NCBI GenBank assembly: GCA_002779825.1
Contig: PEVN01000546.1
Coordinates: 1 to 43,181 of the forward strand
Direction of reading: 5' to 3'
DNA from: Armatimonadetes bacterium CG06_land_8_20_14_3_00_66_21
GTDB lineage: Bacteria; Armatimonadota; Abditibacteriia; CG2-30-66-41
Length of the DNA: 43,181 bases
Shown: positions 1-9,424 of the stretch, piece after piece
Layout of the letters: each line of letters begins with the position of its first letter
How positions within the stretch are numbered: position 1 is the stretch's first letter
Translations under genes and position numbers: made by a program
The notes under the pieces: model-generated
Databases searched by the model: none
Seen by the model: the letters and a program-made list of their open reading frames with translations, nothing else
Told to the model about the DNA's origin: nothing

Positions 1-397
1 CGTCGTGTAGGGGAGGGCGAATCGCTCGTAGTGACCAAGCGAGATGACCTCGCTGGTGACCAGGGCGTCGTCCAGGAAGAGGGCGTCGCCGCCGGCCGGG
101 CCCCTCGCCGGACTTGTACAGTTTGACCGTCTCGCGGTAGACGCCGCCGCCGACCCACACCGTGTCGCCCGGCAGGACTTGTTCGGCAGCGTGGGAGAGA
201 GTCTTCCAGGGCGCGACTTGCGAACCGTCGTTGTCGTCGCTGGCGTTCGGGGCTTTGGTGGTGACGAATCGGTAGCGCTGTCCGGCCGCCGCAGGCGGCA
301 GACTGGAGAACGGCTCCGGCTGCGCGGGGACGTCCGCAAGGGCGACCGTCAGAGCGAGCAGCGGTTGGAGCGCACGTCGGTAGCTTGTCGCGTTCAT
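1..397 (-). pseudogene. N-terminal part of an exported beta-helix (DUF1565-like) protein, frameshifted
   Basis: Reading leftward from an ATG at 397, the frame gives a short hydrophobic leader and then a segment typical of the start of right-handed beta-helix proteins: GQRYRFVTTKAPNASDDNDG, then APWKTLSHAAEQVLPGDTVW and GGVYRETVKLYKSGE. At about 90-110 this frame becomes Arg/Pro-rich nonsense. A frame displaced by one base continues sensibly (GGDALFLDDALVTSEVISLG, HYERFALPYT) to the window edge. Removing one base from the G/C run there would rejoin the two halves. Such proteins are usually secreted polysaccharide-active or surface proteins. The C-terminus lies outside the window. The start is divergent from, and overlaps, the open frame of the GH38 remnant. 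Whether the shift is real or an assembly error cannot be told from one sequence. Confidence 0.55.
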
Positions 398-2578
398 GGT
401 TGGAGGCGTTGCTGTGTGGGTGGCTCAGCGATTCTGCACCAGGTACTTGCGCCGCCACGCGCAACGCGGGCGTGGCCGGGGACGTGGCAGTGCAGCTTCG
501 GGGCAATTCGAGCGTGCGACGCACCTGGACCTTGGCCCCCGGCGAGAACACCTTCGATGTGCTGATCCCGCCAGCGGAGCGCGCTACTCCGGTCGAGGTG
601 GCCCTGCGGGTGGGCCGCCGCACCCACGCGGCCCGGTTTGTGGCACAGCCGGAGCGGCGTTGGAAGGTCTTCGTAGCGCCTTCGACGCACACGGACATCG
701 GCTACACCGACTGGCAGGAGCGGGTGTATGCTCGCCACAACGAGAACACGGCGGCGGCGCTGGCGGCCTGTGACGCGTCGCCGGCGTTCAAGTGGAACTT
801 GGAGGTGGGCTATCAGGCCGAGCTGTTCCGAACTCAGGGCACGCCGGCCTACGAGGCGCTCCTCGCTCGCCTCCGAGAGGGGCGCGTCGGGCTCGGCGGT
901 CTCTACCTCAACATGCTTACGGGCCTCTGCTCTGGCGAGGAGCTCGCGCGTGCCGTGACCTTCGTGCAGGAGCTGGCCCGGGAAGCCGGGGGCACGGCAA
1001 CAGCCGCGAACCTGACGGACGTCCCGACGGCGGTCGGCACCCTCCCGATGCTGCTCGCCCAGGCGGGGGTGCGCTACTTCGCCGATGGCGCGAACGACGG
1101 GATCCCGTTTGCGGGCGGCGGCCGACAGATGGACCAGTCGCCGTACTGGTGGGAGGGTCTGGACGGCACCCGGGTGTTGGCGATCACCGCGCGGACCTAT
1201 GCCCAGGCCGGCACGGTGGGCTTGCTCGACGACGTGGCGACCATGGAGCAGCGGCTGCCTGGATGGCTCCGACGGATCGGCCGCAACGGGTACCCCGGCG
1301 ACGCAGCCTACGTCTACGGCGCCTTCTCCGACAACCAACCCATGGGCCCGCGGTACGCGGAAGTCGCTGCGGCGTGGAACGCCCGCTGGGAGTACCCGCG
1401 GATCATCGTGGGCCGGATGGACGAGTTCTTCCACTACGTGGAGGAACATGCCGGGAAGCAGCTTCCGGTCGTGCGCGGTGATCTGGGAGTGAAGTGGGAG
1501 GACGGCGCGGCGTCCTCGGCGCGGGAGACGGCGCTAGTGCGCCGCGCGAAGGCGCGCCTGGAAGCCGCCGAGCGCTGGCACGCTTTGGCCGCGACCCTCG
1601 GCACGGCGGCGCCCTTTCCGGCTGCGGCCCTCCACGCCGCGTGGGAGCAGGTACTTCTTTTCGACGAACATGCCTGGGGCGCGGCCGGGAGCGTGTCCGA
1701 CCCGGAGGGCGAGCAGACCCGTCATCAGTGGACCGTCAAGGCAGCCTTCGCGCACGAGGCGGGACGGCGTGCCGACGAACTGCTGAGTTCGGGGCTTCAG
1801 GGATTGCGAGAGGCAAGCGGTCGTGAGCCGGAAGGCGGCGGCGCCGCGTCGCGGGTGGTCGTCTTCAACGAACACTCGTGGCCGCGGGACATTGTGACGA
1901 GCTGGCCGGTGCCCGGCGACAGTGCGGGCGTGCGCGTTACGGAGACCGGCGCAACCGAAAAGGGGCGACTCACTGAACCCTCGGTTCCCTGCCAAGTGGA
2001 AGGGGACCGCGTCCTGTTCGTCGCCCGACAGGTGCCGCCGCTGGGGTGGAAGTCGCACCGTGTGGAGGGAGGCGGCGCAGCCAAAGCTGCGCAGGCACTG
2101 CTCCGAAAGGGGCCGTCCCCGTGCTCCTGGGAGACGCCGGACTTCCGGCTCGGGGTGGACTCCTCCACCGGCGCTTTGCGCAGCCTCTACGAAAAAGCCC
2201 TTCACACCGAGTGGGTCGGTACGAGCGGGCCCTACCGTCTCAACCAGTTCCTGTACGTGTTGGGACGCGGTCGAGAAGGACCAGGCGCCAGGCGGGTGTC
2301 GCTACTGGTATGCCACCAACAGCTTTGCTGCAATGTCGGCTGGCCGCAGGACGGCGTACCTGGCCACGCCGCACGCGCCGCTGCTGACCTTCAACAACCT
2401 CTACCGAAATGGGCACAGCGGGACCGTTCGGCCGCTCAACGGCGCCGTTTTCGCTTGGGTCCTGAGCAACTACTGGGACACGAACTACAAAGCCTCGCAG
2501 GGAGGCGACATGGTCTTCTCCTTCCTGCTGGATCTCCGCGCCGGCGCCTTCGACCCGACCGGGAGGCCGGGCCCCTGA
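385..2578 (+). pseudogene. Broken GH38 alpha-mannosidase-like glycosidase
   Basis: The open frame from 385 begins with a TTG in non-coding-looking sequence; recognisable protein starts near 470 with the end of a beta-sandwich domain. The GH38 catalytic domain follows: THTDIGYTD (His102 and Asp104, numbered from 385, fit the family zinc ligands), NLTDVPTAVG (Asp212 in the position of the nucleophile/zinc ligand) and DEHAWG (His429, possible last zinc ligand). GH38 enzymes hydrolyse alpha-mannosides. At about 2265 the frame shifts by one base: FLYVLG should continue as DAVEKDQAPGG in frame 2, which runs through SNYWDTNYKASQGG to a stop at 2578. The usual N-terminal domain and the last C-terminal portion are absent, so the gene is truncated at both ends as well as frameshifted. 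The in-frame tail to 2625 looks non-coding. Confidence 0.7.
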
Positions 2579-2934
2579 AGCGGCCCGAAGGAGAGAAGCT
2601 GGTCGTCGCTGCCGCCCCCGATTAGCCCCACCTGGAAGTGGTTGGTTGCGTCGATACTTGGGGAACTGCGACCCGTTGTGCGAATCTTCGCGCCGTTAGG
2701 TGGCAGTTGCTGGCAGAAGGTTCCCCGGTGCCTCGCTACAACGGATCAACGAACCTCAACCGCGACCCCGTGCAGCGGCGCCGCAGCGGATGGGGTATTC
2801 TATCAAAACAGCCTGCGGACGCCCGCGTTGCGGCGGCGCAACGCAGGCGGCGCCAGGCGAGGTTCTGCGAGGGTCAGATACACTGGGCAGAGAGAACGCA
2901 GCCCCATCTGTCTCAGGTTCGTGAGTCAAACCCC
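2579..2934. other. Intergenic region with a small hairpin
   Basis: No gene was recognised here. A perfect 8-bp stem (GCGTTGCG/CGCAACGC) with a 4-nt loop lies at 2825-2844, but no T-tract follows, so a terminator role is doubtful. The open frame of the PQQ protein extends back to 2638, but that part has a composition unlike protein and lies ahead of a clear signal-peptide start at 2935. Confidence 0.3.
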
Positions 2935-5900
2935 ATGAAAAAGCACACTCCCTGCGGAGCTGACCTCGGCTGGCTCGTCGTTCCGGTTGTTCTCAACCTC
3001 GTTCGGTTTGCCGCGGCCCAGCCGGTCGTTGCCGGTATCGATCCGGGCCGCATTGGCGTTCAGGGCGGATTGGTGGTCCAACTCGGTGCCGCGGATACAG
3101 CTACGCCTGCTGCCCTCAGCCGCACTGGACGGTACCTCGTCAACGTCCTGGATGTCGACGCCGCTGCGGTCGCCGCCGCCCGCACGCAGCTCCGCGCTCA
3201 AGGCTACTACGGTCTCGTGTCGGCCGATTTGATCGCAAAGCCGTCCCTTCTACCCTACACTGAAAACCTCGTCAACCTGGTCATTGTCGGCAATCTCTCG
3301 GTGCCTGCGTCGGAGGTCTTTCGCGTGCTGGTTCCGGGAGGGGCGGTGGTTGTCGCCGATCCGCAGACGCTCGCCAAGCAGCAGCTCAGGGCCGCCGGCT
3401 TCGCGGCGGTTCGCGACCTCGACCTCGCCCCCGGCGCTCTTTCGGTCACGGCCCGCAAGCCCTGGCCGGCAAACATGGACTGGTGGTCGCACCCGCGCCA
3501 CGGGGCCGACGGGAACCCCGCCTCGGACGACACACTCGTTGGCCCGCCAGACCGTGTGCGCTGGATTGCCGCCTCGACCTCGGAAGTCGAAGGCATGGTC
3601 TCGGCCGGCGGCCGCAACTACTACGGGGGCGTCCTGGCTCGCGACAGCTTCAACGGCCTCCGGCTCTGGCACAGCAACCTCGGCAACGCGGAGGTCAACG
3701 CCGCCACCTTCGCCCTACCTCGCCTTTCCGCCGATGTCGCTCGCCCGGTGGCCGCCCGCGACCGTCTCTACGCCATCGCTGGGGGGAAGCTGGTTGCGCT
3801 CGAGGCCGCCACCGGCAAGGTGGTGCGCGAGTTCCCGGGTGTCGAGAGACCGAGACAACTGGCCAACTCCGGGGACACACTTGTAGCCGCGGATGGCAAG
3901 GCGGTCCACGCCTACAGCACCAGGACCGGTGGAGAGCTGTGGAGCTTCGCGGCGGTCGACGCCACCAACTTGGTCGTGAGCGGCGAGTTCGTGTCCTTCC
4001 TGCAGGGCCAACCCAAACGCGGTCTCGCTCTCGAAGCCGTGGCGCTCGACCTGCGCACCGGAGCGGTCGCGTGGCGTCGCTCGGATTACCCCTGGCTTCC
4101 CAAGGTGAGCCGGACAGTGCTGCACAACGACCAGTTGGCCTTCGAGGTATCTTCGCTCAGCGACCACGACGCTGGCAACGGCCTGCACGTGGTTTCGGCT
4201 CGTACCGGGGAACCTCTGTGGGAGAAGGTCTTTCCCCCGGGCATGAACCACAACCGTCAGGCACGGGCGATGTTCCTCAACAGCGGCCTCTGGATTCTGC
4301 ACGGCGGGAAGACCAACACAGCGGACCCGGCAAACATCGGGCACTTGCCCCTCGAGGTCTCTGCCCTCGATCCGCTCACCGGCCAGACCCTCGCCACCCG
4401 TGACGCGGGGCTGACACACTGCTTTCCCCCCGTCGCAACTGCCCGCTATCTTCTCTCGGGGGTGTTCGACATGACGGATCTGCAGTCCGGCAAGGTCGTG
4501 GTCAACCCCATCACCAAAGCCAACTGCTCTGCGGAAGGCGGCTGGATGCCGGCAAACGGCCTGGTCTATACCACGCCGAAGCACTGTAGCTGCTGGCCCA
4601 TGCTTCGCGGTTTCACGGCCCTGGCACCCCGCAGTCCGGAAACCAGCCCGGCGCACAAGCCCCTCGACCAGATCGAGTTCCCCCTCGAGAAGGGACCGGC
4701 CTTCGGAGCAATCCCAAGTGCCGAGTCTCAAGTTGCAGACCCGAACGATTGGCCGCTCTACCGTCACGATGCTTGGCGCAGTGGGAGCACGGCTGCCCCC
4801 GGTCCAAAGTCCCTGAACGCGCGCTGGGCCGTTCAGTTGGCCCCCAAGGCCGAGGTCGCCATGGTCGAGGAGGCGCCCCTCGGTCCCCTCCTCCACGACT
4901 GGCGCGAGAATCCGGTCGTCAAAGGCCCCCTCAGCGCGCCGACCGTAGCCAACGGGCTTGTCTTCGTCACCCGGCCCGACGCCCAGGAGGTGCTTGCGGT
5001 TGACGCTGCTTCGGGCCAGGTTCGGTGGCGTTTCACCGCAGATGGACGGGTAGACACCCCGCCCGCCGTCTACCGTGGTGCGTGCTTGTTCGGTTCCCAG
5101 TCGGGGTCGGTCTACGCCCTGCGCGCCGACACGGGCGAACTGGCCTGGCGCATGCAAGCCGGGCCGACGGTCGAACGTATCGTGGTCTACGGCCAGGTGG
5201 AATCGCCGTGGCCGGTGCCAGGCGCGGTCCTCGTCATCGACGGCGTGGCCTACTTCGCCGCCGGCCGCCAGCCGTTCGCGGATGGCGGCGTGCTTGTGTT
5301 TTCGGTCGATCCCTTCACCGGCCAGCGCCACTGGGTCCGCCGGCTCGACACCATCCCACAGCAGGGGTACTACGAGAACTCCGGACTGGAGTTCGATCCC
5401 TTCGACATTCTTCATCAAGAAGGCGAGGGTCTGACGCTGTCCCGGTGGATCTTCTCTCGCGACGGGAAGCAGGTGTCCGTAGACAAGTGGGACGGGTTCG
5501 CGAGAATCGACACGGGCCACGGCGCGGTCTATGTGCCGCGCGGTTGGTGGACCTACAGCCCGCGCCATCAGCACCGGTTCCCCGGCGAAGCCAGCCGCCG
5601 GCCTTTGTGCGTGTTCCGGGATGGCACCGTCCTCACTTCGCTGGATGGCACCACGGAGGTCTTCCGCCGCGACTTCAAGCTCGAGCAGGGCGAGACCTTC
5701 TCCAACAAGTGGATCACCGGCTGGGAAGCAGCCACCGTCGCGCGGGATGGCGGCACGCCCTACCGGACCTATCGCCTGGCCGAGAAAGCCGCCTGGAAGG
5801 CCGACCCGTTCACTCCGCCGGCAGAGAAGACCACGCCAAAGCCCAAGAACGCCCAGCTCTACAACGACCTCCAAGCCCTGGCGCTCTCCGGCGACGGCCG

Positions 5901-6069
5901 TCTGTTCGTGGTGCACAAGGACGGCCGCCTCAAAGCCCTCGCCACCGAGGACGGCCGCGTGCTGGCCGAGATCCAGGTTCCGCAGCCTGCCTGGGACGGT
6001 CTGGCGGTCGCCGACAAGCGGCTGTTCCTGACGACTCAGACGGGAGAGCTGGTCTGCCTTGGAGAGTAG
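2935..6069 (+). CDS. Exported PQQ-binding-like beta-propeller protein with N-terminal methyltransferase-like domain
   Basis: The 1044-residue protein starts at ATG 2935 with MKKHT and a hydrophobic signal segment (LGWLVVPVVLNLVRFAAAQP). Residues of about 35-180 resemble a class I methyltransferase fold: LVVQLGAADTATP, a LDVDAAAVAAAR-like acidic loop, and VFRVLVPGGAVVVADP. From about residue 190 to the end there are repeated PQQ/BamB-type blades such as GKLVALEAATGKVVREFPG, VLAVDAASGQVRWRFTADG and SVYALRADTGELAWRMQAG. Such proteins are periplasmic or outer-membrane associated in Armatimonadota and Planctomycetota, and their substrates are unknown. A canonical dehydrogenase active site was not identified, so enzymatic PQQ use should not be assumed. 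The stop (6067-6069) overlaps the open frame of the next gene, suggesting coupling or an original fusion. The reading frame is intact. Confidence 0.75.
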   Translation: MKKHTPCGADLGWLVVPVVLNLVRFAAAQPVVAGIDPGRIGVQGGLVVQLGAADTATPAALSRTGRYLVNVLDVDAAAVAAARTQLRAQGYYGLVSADLIAKPSLLPYTENLVNLVIVGNLSVPASEVFRVLVPGGAVVVADPQTLAKQQLRAAGFAAVRDLDLAPGALSVTARKPWPANMDWWSHPRHGADGNPASDDTLVGPPDRVRWIAASTSEVEGMVSAGGRNYYGGVLARDSFNGLRLWHSNLGNAEVNAATFALPRLSADVARPVAARDRLYAIAGGKLVALEAATGKVVREFPGVERPRQLANSGDTLVAADGKAVHAYSTRTGGELWSFAAVDATNLVVSGEFVSFLQGQPKRGLALEAVALDLRTGAVAWRRSDYPWLPKVSRTVLHNDQLAFEVSSLSDHDAGNGLHVVSARTGEPLWEKVFPPGMNHNRQARAMFLNSGLWILHGGKTNTADPANIGHLPLEVSALDPLTGQTLATRDAGLTHCFPPVATARYLLSGVFDMTDLQSGKVVVNPITKANCSAEGGWMPANGLVYTTPKHCSCWPMLRGFTALAPRSPETSPAHKPLDQIEFPLEKGPAFGAIPSAESQVADPNDWPLYRHDAWRSGSTAAPGPKSLNARWAVQLAPKAEVAMVEEAPLGPLLHDWRENPVVKGPLSAPTVANGLVFVTRPDAQEVLAVDAASGQVRWRFTADGRVDTPPAVYRGACLFGSQSGSVYALRADTGELAWRMQAGPTVERIVVYGQVESPWPVPGAVLVIDGVAYFAAGRQPFADGGVLVFSVDPFTGQRHWVRRLDTIPQQGYYENSGLEFDPFDILHQEGEGLTLSRWIFSRDGKQVSVDKWDGFARIDTGHGAVYVPRGWWTYSPRHQHRFPGEASRRPLCVFRDGTVLTSLDGTTEVFRRDFKLEQGETFSNKWITGWEAATVARDGGTPYRTYRLAEKAAWKADPFTPPAEKTTPKPKNAQLYNDLQALALSGDGRLFVVHKDGRLKALATEDGRVLAEIQVPQPAWDGLAVADKRLFLTTQTGELVCLGE

Positions 6070-8248
6070 CCGGGCGGGTAACCTCGCGCTCGCCAAGGAC
6101 GCCGCCGGCGGCTGCGACGGGGCGAAGAACGGCAAGACCGGATTCCACACCGAACACGAGGCTCAGCCGTGGTGGCGGGTCGATCTCGGCGAGGTGTACC
6201 GCCTCTCCAAAGTCGTCCTCTGGAACCGTACAGACGACCCGATCACCGCACCCCGGGGCCGCTTCGTGGTGGTCCTGCTTTCCACCGACGACCAGCATTG
6301 GCAGGAAGCCTACCGCCATGGCGGAACGGTCTTCTACGGCTATCCCGAGGGGAACCCGCTCACCGGGGACCTGCGGGGGCAACAGGCTCGGTTTGTCAAG
6401 ATCCAGTTGGCGAACACCGAGTACCTGCACCTGGACGAGGTCGAGGTGTTCGGGGTCGACACACCGGACCGCAACTTGGCCCTGGACCGGCCGGCCACCC
6501 AGAGCAGCGTCAGCCAGTGGTCCACCCCGCCGATCCGGCCGCTCGCCCTGCCGGAGCCGGACCTCGCGCTGTGGCGCACCGCCGCCGCCTCGGCCGCGGC
6601 GCTGGCAGAGGCCACGCTGGCGTTCGTGCCTCCCGACAAGGAGACCCCTGCATTCCGCGCGCAGTTGGCGGTGCTCCGGACCGGACTGGAGAACCTGAAG
6701 CCCGGTGCCGACGAGAAGTCCGTGTTCCTGCAGCTCCGCTGGCTGCGTCGCCACGTCCTCTTTCGCCACCCACTGCTGAACTTCGAGCGACTGCTTGTCA
6801 ACAAGCGCCCTCCCCCGGTGATCTCCCACATGGTGGACCAGTATCTGGGGCGCTGGAGCCGTCCCGGACCGGGCCTGTTCCTGGTCACCGGCTGGCGGGA
6901 TACCCCTGCCGCCCAGCCCCTGCTGCGGGAGCCCCTGCCCACGGGAAGCGTGCTCCATCCGGATCTCTCCTTCGACGGCCAGCGCGTGCTCTTCAGCTAC
7001 TGCGACCACACGGTGGCGGAACTCACGCCCGAGGAAACCGCCGGATGCGAGGCCGCCATGGGCGTTGGCGGTCTGCTGGACTGGGTCCGCCAGGGGGGAC
7101 GCCGGCGGTTCCTCCTCTATGAAGCCCGTATCGCCGATGGCAGCGTGCGCCAGTTGACCGGCACCGACCGCGACCTCCAGCGCACCGAGGACGGCCGCCA
7201 AGCGGTGCTCGTCGAGGACTTCGACCCGTGCTACCTGCCGGACGGAGGGATCGCCTTCGTCTCGACGCGCTGTCAGTCGTTCGGCCGCTGTCACTGGGGG
7301 CGCTGCACGCCCACCTTCGTCCTCTACCGGGCCGAGGGCGACGGTTCGAACATCCGCCGTCTGTCACCCGGGGAACTGAACGAATGGGACCCGGCGGTGC
7401 TGCACGACGGCCGGATCGTGTTTGCCCGCTGGGACTACGTGAACCGGCACAACACCTTCTTCCAGAGCCTCTGGGTTGGCCGGCCGGACGGGACCGAGGT
7501 CGCCCATGTCTACGGCAACCTCTCCCGCAACCCCTGCAGGACCTCCGAATCCCGCGCCATCCCCGGCTCGGACCGCCTCGTCTGTACCGCTACCGCCCAC
7601 CACTCGTACACCGCTGGTTCCCTCGTGGCGATCGATCCCGACCGCGGTCAGGAAGGGCTGGAGCCGCTCCGCCGAATTACCCCCGAGGTGCAGTTCCCGG
7701 AGACCGACGCCAGCGTTCCCGGCGACTACTACGCCCGCCGCGGGCGGCTGGTCGCTCTCCTACTCGGCCCACACCGCCAGTACGTCGAACCCGACCGAGA
7801 GAGCCTCCAACGCATTATCGACTCGCTCGACCTCAACGGGCAGTACTACGGCGACTACTCATGGAATCGTCCCGAACGACGGACCCCTCCCCCCGAGGCC
7901 GTGGCAGCCCTGCGCGCCGACGTCTCTTCCAGGTGTGAAGGCTGCCACGCAGGGAGGGCGCACCAGCCGCTGGCCGCCCTGCTCAATGTGGCTCTGCCCG
8001 AGGAAAGCCGGGTTGTCCAAGCTCCTCTCTCCCGGACGGAAGGCGGCTGGGGACAGTGCACAGGGATCGTCTGGTCAAGGCAGTCTCCCGAGTACGCGGT
8101 CCTGCTCGAGACGGTCCGAGAAGCGGCGGGCCCCGAAGGTCCAGCAGACGTTGCCGGGACCTGTGGGCAAGTGCCCTGCCGTTGCGGCGGATGCTGGGTC
8201 AAGAAGCTCCGGAACCAGCCGCACAGCCCCCGTCTGGCGGGGAAGTGA
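6059..8248 (+). CDS. F5/8 type C domain plus HzsA-like (hydrazine synthase alpha-related) PD40/TolB-type protein with CxxCH motif
   Basis: The open frame starts with a TTG at 6059 overlapping the PQQ stop. Residues of about 5-135 form a discoidin/F5/8 C domain (GFHTEHEAQPWWRVDLGEVY, then EYLHLDEVEVFGVD). Residues of about 280-620 hold PD40/TolB-like segments as in HzsA-related proteins: HPDLSFDGQRVLFSYCDH, then DFDPCYLPDGGIAFVSTRC, LNEWDPAVLHDGRIVFARWD. A heme-c motif CEGCH sits at Cys626, Cys629, His630. There is no signal peptide, although a CxxCH protein should be exported. Either the start is lost or a one-base change separated it from the PQQ protein. HzsA relatives occur widely outside anammox bacteria, so hydrazine synthesis is not implied. 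The last ~40 residues (Cys/Gly-rich) look unlike the family and may follow another frameshift near 8140. Confidence 0.65.
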   Translation: MESSRAGNLALAKDAAGGCDGAKNGKTGFHTEHEAQPWWRVDLGEVYRLSKVVLWNRTDDPITAPRGRFVVVLLSTDDQHWQEAYRHGGTVFYGYPEGNPLTGDLRGQQARFVKIQLANTEYLHLDEVEVFGVDTPDRNLALDRPATQSSVSQWSTPPIRPLALPEPDLALWRTAAASAAALAEATLAFVPPDKETPAFRAQLAVLRTGLENLKPGADEKSVFLQLRWLRRHVLFRHPLLNFERLLVNKRPPPVISHMVDQYLGRWSRPGPGLFLVTGWRDTPAAQPLLREPLPTGSVLHPDLSFDGQRVLFSYCDHTVAELTPEETAGCEAAMGVGGLLDWVRQGGRRRFLLYEARIADGSVRQLTGTDRDLQRTEDGRQAVLVEDFDPCYLPDGGIAFVSTRCQSFGRCHWGRCTPTFVLYRAEGDGSNIRRLSPGELNEWDPAVLHDGRIVFARWDYVNRHNTFFQSLWVGRPDGTEVAHVYGNLSRNPCRTSESRAIPGSDRLVCTATAHHSYTAGSLVAIDPDRGQEGLEPLRRITPEVQFPETDASVPGDYYARRGRLVALLLGPHRQYVEPDRESLQRIIDSLDLNGQYYGDYSWNRPERRTPPPEAVAALRADVSSRCEGCHAGRAHQPLAALLNVALPEESRVVQAPLSRTEGGWGQCTGIVWSRQSPEYAVLLETVREAAGPEGPADVAGTCGQVPCRCGGCWVKKLRNQPHSPRLAGK

Positions 8249-8298
8249 CGGACGGTGCCGTGCGGAGGGCCACCGACACCCCAACAGGTAATCTTCAC

Positions 8299-9288
8299 AT
8301 GAAGCAGCCGGCCGTACTCTCCGTTAGCTCGAACCCGCTCGTCCCGGAGCCGGCCAGCGGCACCTCGGACGAATACAGCCGGCGCCGCGCCGCCATTGAG
8401 GCACGCGACGCCCGACCACGGCGCGTCCCCGCCATTCCGCCCAGAGAGCGGCAACTGCGTGTGGTCATCGACACCGACGCGGGCAATGAGATCGATGATC
8501 TGTGGGCCCTCGCGCTCGCGCTGCGGTGTCCGGAGCGGTTTCAGATCGAGGGCTTTGTCGCCGCCAACTACGACAACCACAGCCCGGGTGGCGGACCGGG
8601 CAGCCTCGACACCTCGGCCCGTCTCATCGAGACGGTAGTCGCCCAGGCGGGCTTGGCCGGCAAGTTCCCGGTCAAGCGTGGGTCGCCGCCGATGCGGTAC
8701 CAGTTCGAGCCGTCCGAATCCGAGGGCGTGGACTTCCTGATCGAGCGGGCGATGGCTTCTACCGCGGAGGATCCTCTGTGGGTGGTGGGGCTCGGCGCGG
8801 CGACCGACATCGCTTCGGCGTACCTGAAGGAGCCGCGAATTGTCGAGCGGGTCGTCGTCTTCTGGCACTTCCGCACCGAGTGGCCGAAGCGCTGCTGGAA
8901 CTTCAACGTAATCGGTGACGTGCGCGCTGCGCGACTGGTGTTCCACTCGGACCTGGCCTTCGTGCTGTTCGACACCGGCACGGACCTGACTTGCCCGATG
9001 GAACAGTCGGCCCAGTGGGTGGAGTACGGCCCGCTGGGGCGGTTCCTTCACGAGTACCGGCTGCGAAGCGAGTGGTACCAGGATCCCAAGAAGGGCTTCT
9101 ATGACTTGGGCGACCTCGCGTCGTTGGTGGAGCCGTCGCTGGCGACGTGGGAGGTGGTGGCGTGCCCGGAGGTCAACTGGGATCTGGCGTATGCCTTCAA
9201 CGGCACGAAGGGCGAGATTCTCCGCTGCGGCGCCATTGACCGGGACAGGACGTTCGCGTTGCTGGAGGAGCGGCTGAGGAATTCGTGA
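8299..9288 (+). CDS. Inosine-uridine-type nucleoside hydrolase family protein
   Basis: This 329-residue protein carries the family calcium-binding signature near its N-terminus, VVIDTDAGNEIDD, with Asp58, Asp60, Asp66 and Asp67. It is followed by LWALALALRCPERFQIEGFV and, later, PLWVVGLGAATDIASAYL, the usual core of the fold. The family hydrolyses the N-glycosidic bond of nucleosides to give ribose and base. Members next to glycosidases may act on other N- or O-ribosides, and substrate cannot be judged here. ATG 8299 was chosen although the frame is open to 8056, because the upstream part is Arg-rich and overlaps the previous gene. The Shine-Dalgarno is weak. It lies about 50 bp behind the HzsA-like gene and about 130 bp before GH127 on the same strand. 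No signal peptide is visible; about 50 residues precede the first beta strand. Confidence 0.8.
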   Translation: MKQPAVLSVSSNPLVPEPASGTSDEYSRRRAAIEARDARPRRVPAIPPRERQLRVVIDTDAGNEIDDLWALALALRCPERFQIEGFVAANYDNHSPGGGPGSLDTSARLIETVVAQAGLAGKFPVKRGSPPMRYQFEPSESEGVDFLIERAMASTAEDPLWVVGLGAATDIASAYLKEPRIVERVVVFWHFRTEWPKRCWNFNVIGDVRAARLVFHSDLAFVLFDTGTDLTCPMEQSAQWVEYGPLGRFLHEYRLRSEWYQDPKKGFYDLGDLASLVEPSLATWEVVACPEVNWDLAYAFNGTKGEILRCGAIDRDRTFALLEERLRNS

Positions 9289-9298
9289 GAGGCGCGAG

Positions 9299-9424
9299 GT
9301 GAAGCACTCCACCGTGGCCCGGGTGGTCGACGGGGCGCGCGTTCCGAGAGGTCCAAGCTCGGAGGGATCCGGCCACCAGGCGGTGAACTACCGCGCGCTA
9401 GAGCATTGGAGGAGAGAAACGTGA
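9299..9424 (+). CDS. Possible 41-residue leader ORF overlapping the GH127 start
   Basis: A GTG-started frame ends in TGA at 9422-9424, overlapping the GTG start of GH127 (9421-9423) as GTGA, the pattern of translational coupling. The first residues, VKHSTVARVVDGARVP, loosely resemble the second helix of a LacI-type helix-turn-helix. The ORF is far too short for a repressor, so it could be a remnant or chance. No good ribosome binding site precedes it. Confidence 0.2.
   Translation: MKHSTVARVVDGARVPRGPSSEGSGHQAVNYRALEHWRRET
9408..9414 (+). promoter_or_regulatory. Ribosome binding site fixing the GH127 start at GTG 9421
   Basis: GGAGGAG lies 6-8 bases before GTG 9421. The longer frame would begin at TTG 9406, inside this motif's spacing and without its own site, so the GTG is the likelier start. 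Confidence 0.7.

Noticed and set aside
2638-2934. Upstream extension of the PQQ protein frame
   Set aside because: Arg-rich, non-protein-like, and lies before a clear signal peptide starting at 2935.
3715-6150. 811-codon open frame on the minus strand opposite the PQQ-propeller gene
   Set aside because: Composition is a mirror of the plus-strand GC-rich codons, with no recognisable motifs, while the plus strand encodes clear PQQ repeats.
6059-8248. Hydrazine metabolism (anammox) suggested by HzsA similarity
   Set aside because: HzsA-related proteins are common outside anammox bacteria; no HzsBC or hydrazine dehydrogenase genes are present.
8056-8298. Upstream extension of the nucleoside hydrolase frame
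   Set aside because: Arg-rich and overlaps the HzsA-like gene; the ATG at 8299 gives a family-length protein.
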